A stretch of DNA of 64,000 nt from Nipponacmea schrenckii (Eukaryota; Mollusca; Gastropoda; Lottiidae), in contig CM060202.1 of the NCBI GenBank assembly GCA_030562195.1, positions 10,354,001 to 10,418,000 on the forward strand, read 5' to 3'. Below the pieces are notes generated by a model. That model was not told the origin of the DNA. It did no database searches and saw only the letters and a program-made list of their open reading frames with translations. A program made the position numbers and the translations under genes. Below, piece after piece: positions 61,101 to 64,000 of this stretch; the first letter of the stretch is position 1, and each line of letters starts with the position of its first letter.

Positions 61101-64000
61101 TTGTCTACCTTTGTTTTGAATTTGTGAAGTTCAGTTTTAGTAATGGTATCAGCTTTGGCAATGACGGGTATGATATTTACTTTACTGTCCAATTTCTTCA
61201 TTGTTAGTAAATCTAATGCTTTTAATCTGCAATGAGAAGGGGAAATCCAATATTCATATCAAAATATCCAAATATAGCTCACAAGTCAATATATCAATTA
61301 ATTATATGAAATCGACACAAAATGGCCATGCTGGATCATTCACACTAGAATTGAATGACTAAACCATTTTTCAATAGAAAGAGGTTCTGAAGTATAAACT
61401 GCAACCTCTGTCAAGATCAAGATAAAATGCATGTCAGAAATACAATCAAATCCAGAACACCATTCATAATAAATCAAAACATACTGCAACTTAGACTTTT
61501 GCACAAGATTTTAACTGCATAGTTTCAGAATTGCAAAAAAGGTGGAATTAGCTTTCACAGCCTGTTATTTAATCTACTTCAGAAAAGGGCAATATTATGA
61601 CTATGATATTTTGGGGATAGAACTGGGGACAGTACTCACGAATGACCAGTAGGAGCAATAAAGTATAAACATGAATGAATTCTTCTATCTTGATAGTTAT
61701 GAATGGATCTCTTGATCTTTAGTTCTTCTTGTAAATAAGCATCAAACTGTGTATCTATATATTCTACAATAGCCTTCCAACTATAACAATAGAAAATTCA
61801 TGAGAAACATACTGTAACAATGATTAATAAAGATATGAATGAATGCATGAACAAATAATTATATGGATGAATGAAAGCATTTGTTTAAGTTTCTCTACAA
61901 AGAACAATATGAAATTATCTTAAAAATCATCCATCAATGAACCATGTAAGAAACACTTAAAAATTGTAAAGTGTCCATAAAAAAGAAAAGGAGAAAAAAA
62001 AGGCAAGTTTTCAGCAGCAGTCTTGAACTCATAATGAATATACACAAAAGTTAAAGACTAAACTAAATATTAGGGCTGCAATGATTGCCAAAATTGCTGT
62101 ATGACATTCATCCAACAATAAGATTTATCATCTTTCATTTCTGTCACTATCCACATTAGAACATTTAAATGATGAGATTGTCAGTCTGAGAATTGTGATA
62201 GAAAACTTGTTTTAAAATCACAATAAATTTTCTTATATATACACAAGCATAAGTGTCATTTTTTATTAAAGGGAGAGGATAAATAATATTGCTGAAAGTT
62301 TATTTTTATCCAATGTAGTGCATTGTAAAAAGGAAAGAATTTGGGTTCAATGATTCATCATTGCAGCCCTACAATATATAGAATAAAGAATAAGGGGAAC
62401 ATAAATACTACAGGATTGGTATATATTATAATGTAAATAAAAAGATACATATCCCAAAACCAAAGCAGAAACTGCAATAATGTAGAAAGAAATAGAAATA
62501 CCATGTAAAGTTAAATAATAAGGGATGACAGATAAGAGAAATGAAAGATATTTGATGTAAGAATATAGCTGTATCTATGCCAACACTCAAGTCTCACCTA
62601 TCCTCTTTGTTAACTTGATCACCAAAACCCTGCGAGTCCACAATCGTCATTTTTAAATTCACATTCTTTTCACGTAAATCTGAAATTTTAATGAAGGATG
62701 GTGGGATGAAAATTTAAATTAACCTGAACATCACTTACCTCTCTTCTTTGTTGATTTGATCCCCATAACCATCAGTATCAACAATGTTTAGTTTCATTCG
62801 AACATTACTTTCTTTAAGGTCTAATAATAGCAAGCATAATTGTAAACAACATCTATTAAAATGTTGATAAATTGAACATTAAAATATCACCAAAAAAATG
62901 CAAGCTAATGTCCCGAAATTTATAAATGTTGATTTGAACATTAAAATATCACCAATAAAATGCAAGCTAGTGTCCAGAAATTTGTAAATGTTGATTTGAA
63001 CATTAAAATGTCAAAAGATCAATACCAGCTTGTGTCAAGAAATTCAAAATTTTTAAAATTTGGTTCATAAAACATAAATGGTCAAATGTATAAATGTATA
63101 ATTTTAGATTTATATGTTACGGTAAGCTTAAAAGTTAAATATTTGTATACAGTGGAGCCGCCTCTATCTGGTTGCCAATAATTCAGGAATATTGATCCCT
63201 TTTCACCCGTTAGTCTGCTGATCCAGTATGTTTAATTGTGATTGGAAGCCAATTCTCAAATACAATAGTAATTCCTTTTTTCACTAACTGGTTAAGTGTT
63301 AATGTAAGCTATTGGAATTGGCTTCCATAATAGCAGTTAGCTTATTTATAATGTCGTGTGATCCATAAGGAGCCATCTTTCGTTCAGTCATACTTGAATA
63401 CTTTATCGTTCAGTCATACCTGAATACAATTTATCGTTAAGATCTGTCATCATACCTGACTGAATTCCATTATGGCCCCTGAACAAATCAAAATATAGAG
63501 CTTCGAAGTTACATCAAGGAAATTTGTGTATATAATTACAGCAAAAAATTATAAGAAAATCAATCTAGATTTACTATTGATGACTTATTTGACAAGTAAT
63601 TTGTTGTATCAATCTACTAAATATGCCATTTTATTGAAATGAAGTGAAATATTACAAACAATCAGGGTTCTTTATGACTACTGGCTTGGTGCTTTAAAGT
63701 ACATGCATGTCAATCATGTGTTGCATACTAGACACTTGAAAGGAAGACCAATTAAAGAGGGACAAAACTCTAGGAATGGAATGGCTTGTTCCAACTATTT
63801 GCTGAACAGAATAATTTTATCAGGAATGGAAATATGCTGAAAAAAACGGACTCCACAATAGGCCTACATATGAGCTTAAATCATATTATATATATTTTAA
63901 AATAATCATTGAGGTTATTATTATCATATACAAAAAAACTCTTACCATAAGTGTGGGCCTTCAACTTAACTCCTGGTAAATCATGACTACTTGGTGTTGA
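58112..64000 (-). CDS. Septin, Septin-6 group (SEPT6/8/10/11-like), 5' end outside the window
   Basis: Filament-forming GTP-binding cytoskeletal protein. Exons in transcript order: 64000-63946 (partial), one of 62820-62739 or 62679-62598, 61780-61640, 61226-61109, 60626-60537, 59794-59698, 59365-59209, 58897-58765 and 58267-58112. They join in frame to 342 aa plus stop; about 80-90 N-terminal residues including the P-loop are missing. Landmarks: [10 protein letters not shown], the G3 region, [29 protein letters not shown], the G4 motif AKAD, the septin unique element ([36 protein letters not shown]) and a C-terminal coiled coil ([27 protein letters not shown]) ending in GKKKK. PGVKL in the switch I region without the catalytic threonine fits the Septin-6 group, known as GTP-bound non-hydrolysing subunits. 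Two SINE copies lie in its introns. Confidence 0.93.
59505..59655 (-). mobile_element. SINE copy with internal deletion, septin intron
   Basis: On the minus strand it contains a B-box-like GGTTCAATCCTGG, then jumps to the 3' part (CTCATTGCACACTACATGGC) and the tail ATATTACTCCATTCATTTTA. The middle of the SINE body is absent. Confidence 0.75.
60271..60403. mobile_element. Small foldback element, septin intron
   Basis: Ends ATCCAGGGTGTCATTAGACT and AACACTCCTGGAT, plus the inner pair ATTTGGTTCCAA / TTGGAACCAAAT, give an imperfect inverted repeat of about 45 bp around a short AT centre. The left arm has a 17-bp direct duplication GGTGTCATTAGACTTCT. Confidence 0.55.
60655..60975 (-). mobile_element. 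Near full-length SINE, septin intron
   Basis: On the minus strand: a tRNA-like head with GGATCAGTGAGTTAGA and TTTCAACCCC, then GAGATGAACTTTAAGATTTT, GGGACTGACATGGAAAAAGC, GATGGGACAATAA, AATTGCAAAAAGAGTAGGCT and CTCATTGCACACTACATGGT. It is in the same orientation as the septin gene and its 3' tail lies about 30 bases from the splice acceptor of exon 60626-60537. Confidence 0.85.
62598..62679 (-). CDS. Septin alternative exon b (G3/switch II, DSQGFGD version)
   Basis: 82 nt with acceptor TTTTAATG-type tract ending AAATTTCAG and donor GTGAGA. Same length and phases as exon a, encoding [16 protein letters not shown] in the matching position. It lies 59 nt downstream of exon a in the transcript. 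Joining both would add 164 nt and break the frame. Confidence 0.85.
62739..62820 (-). CDS. Septin alternative exon a (G3/switch II, DTDGYGD version)
   Basis: 82 nt with acceptor CTATTATTAG and donor GTAAGT. It supplies the last two bases of an Asp codon, 26 codons, then AG of a Ser codon. The protein contains [16 protein letters not shown]. It can replace exon b without changing frame. About 61% residue identity to exon b over 28 positions. Confidence 0.85.
62862..63045. repeat. 63-bp tandem repeat, three copies, septin intron
   Basis: TTGAACATTAAAATRTC recurs at about 62871, 62934 and 62997, with AATGCAAGCTARTGTCC and AAATTTRTAAATGTTGATTT in between. It lies in the intron just upstream (in transcript order) of alternative exon a. 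Confidence 0.8.
63046..63945. other. Septin intron, upstream part
   Basis: About 0.9 kb of intron with a short direct repeat ATCGTTCAGTCATACYTGAA (around 63375-63425). No exon seen. Confidence 0.55.

Overview
The window is animal nuclear DNA: AT-rich, with spliced genes using GT-AG introns, a long single-exon cadherin ectodomain, an SLC7 amino-acid transporter and a septin, all set in repeat-rich noncoding sequence. The dispersed repeats (tandem-core elements ending in a GACGGAC-type run and a 3' hairpin, tRNA-derived SINEs, many short TIR elements) look like those of mollusc genomes. I infer a bivalve or gastropod, or another lophotrochozoan; no species is claimed. No bacterial, viral or organellar genes are visible.

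Layout. 1-9.9 kb: AT-rich noncoding DNA with one small TIR element and a short minisatellite. 9.9-20.5 kb (+): a seven-cadherin-repeat protocadherin. One 2.7 kb exon encodes signal peptide, ectodomain, membrane helix and proximal tail; three downstream exons encode the cytoplasmic tail (1154 aa in total). Its first intron holds a 2.1 kb tandem-core transposable element. 20.5-50.9 kb: a gene-poor stretch dominated by three minisatellite arrays (46-bp, 127-bp and 50-bp units), a TTA-flanked PIF/Harbinger-type MITE, a TTAA-flanked piggyBac-type MITE, a cluster of another TTAA/TA-flanked MITE, two complete SINEs with 12-bp target-site duplications, and a 2 kb inverted-repeat-bounded element with an internal 635-bp duplication. 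51.07-55.54 kb (+): a nine-exon SLC7-type light-chain amino-acid transporter (469 aa). Its first intron carries a foldback element whose 101-bp arms contain hammerhead-ribozyme-like motifs. 58.1-64.0 kb (-): the C-terminal 342 residues of a Septin-6-group septin, tail-to-tail with the transporter and cut by the window edge.

The strongest new observation is in the septin. Two adjacent exons of identical length (82 nt) and identical phase encode alternative versions of the G3/switch II segment of the GTPase domain. They are 59 nt apart and including both would shift the frame, which is the classic layout of mutually exclusive exons. The second is the hammerhead-bearing foldback. The three genes have no evident functional link; they are ordinary single-copy neighbours.
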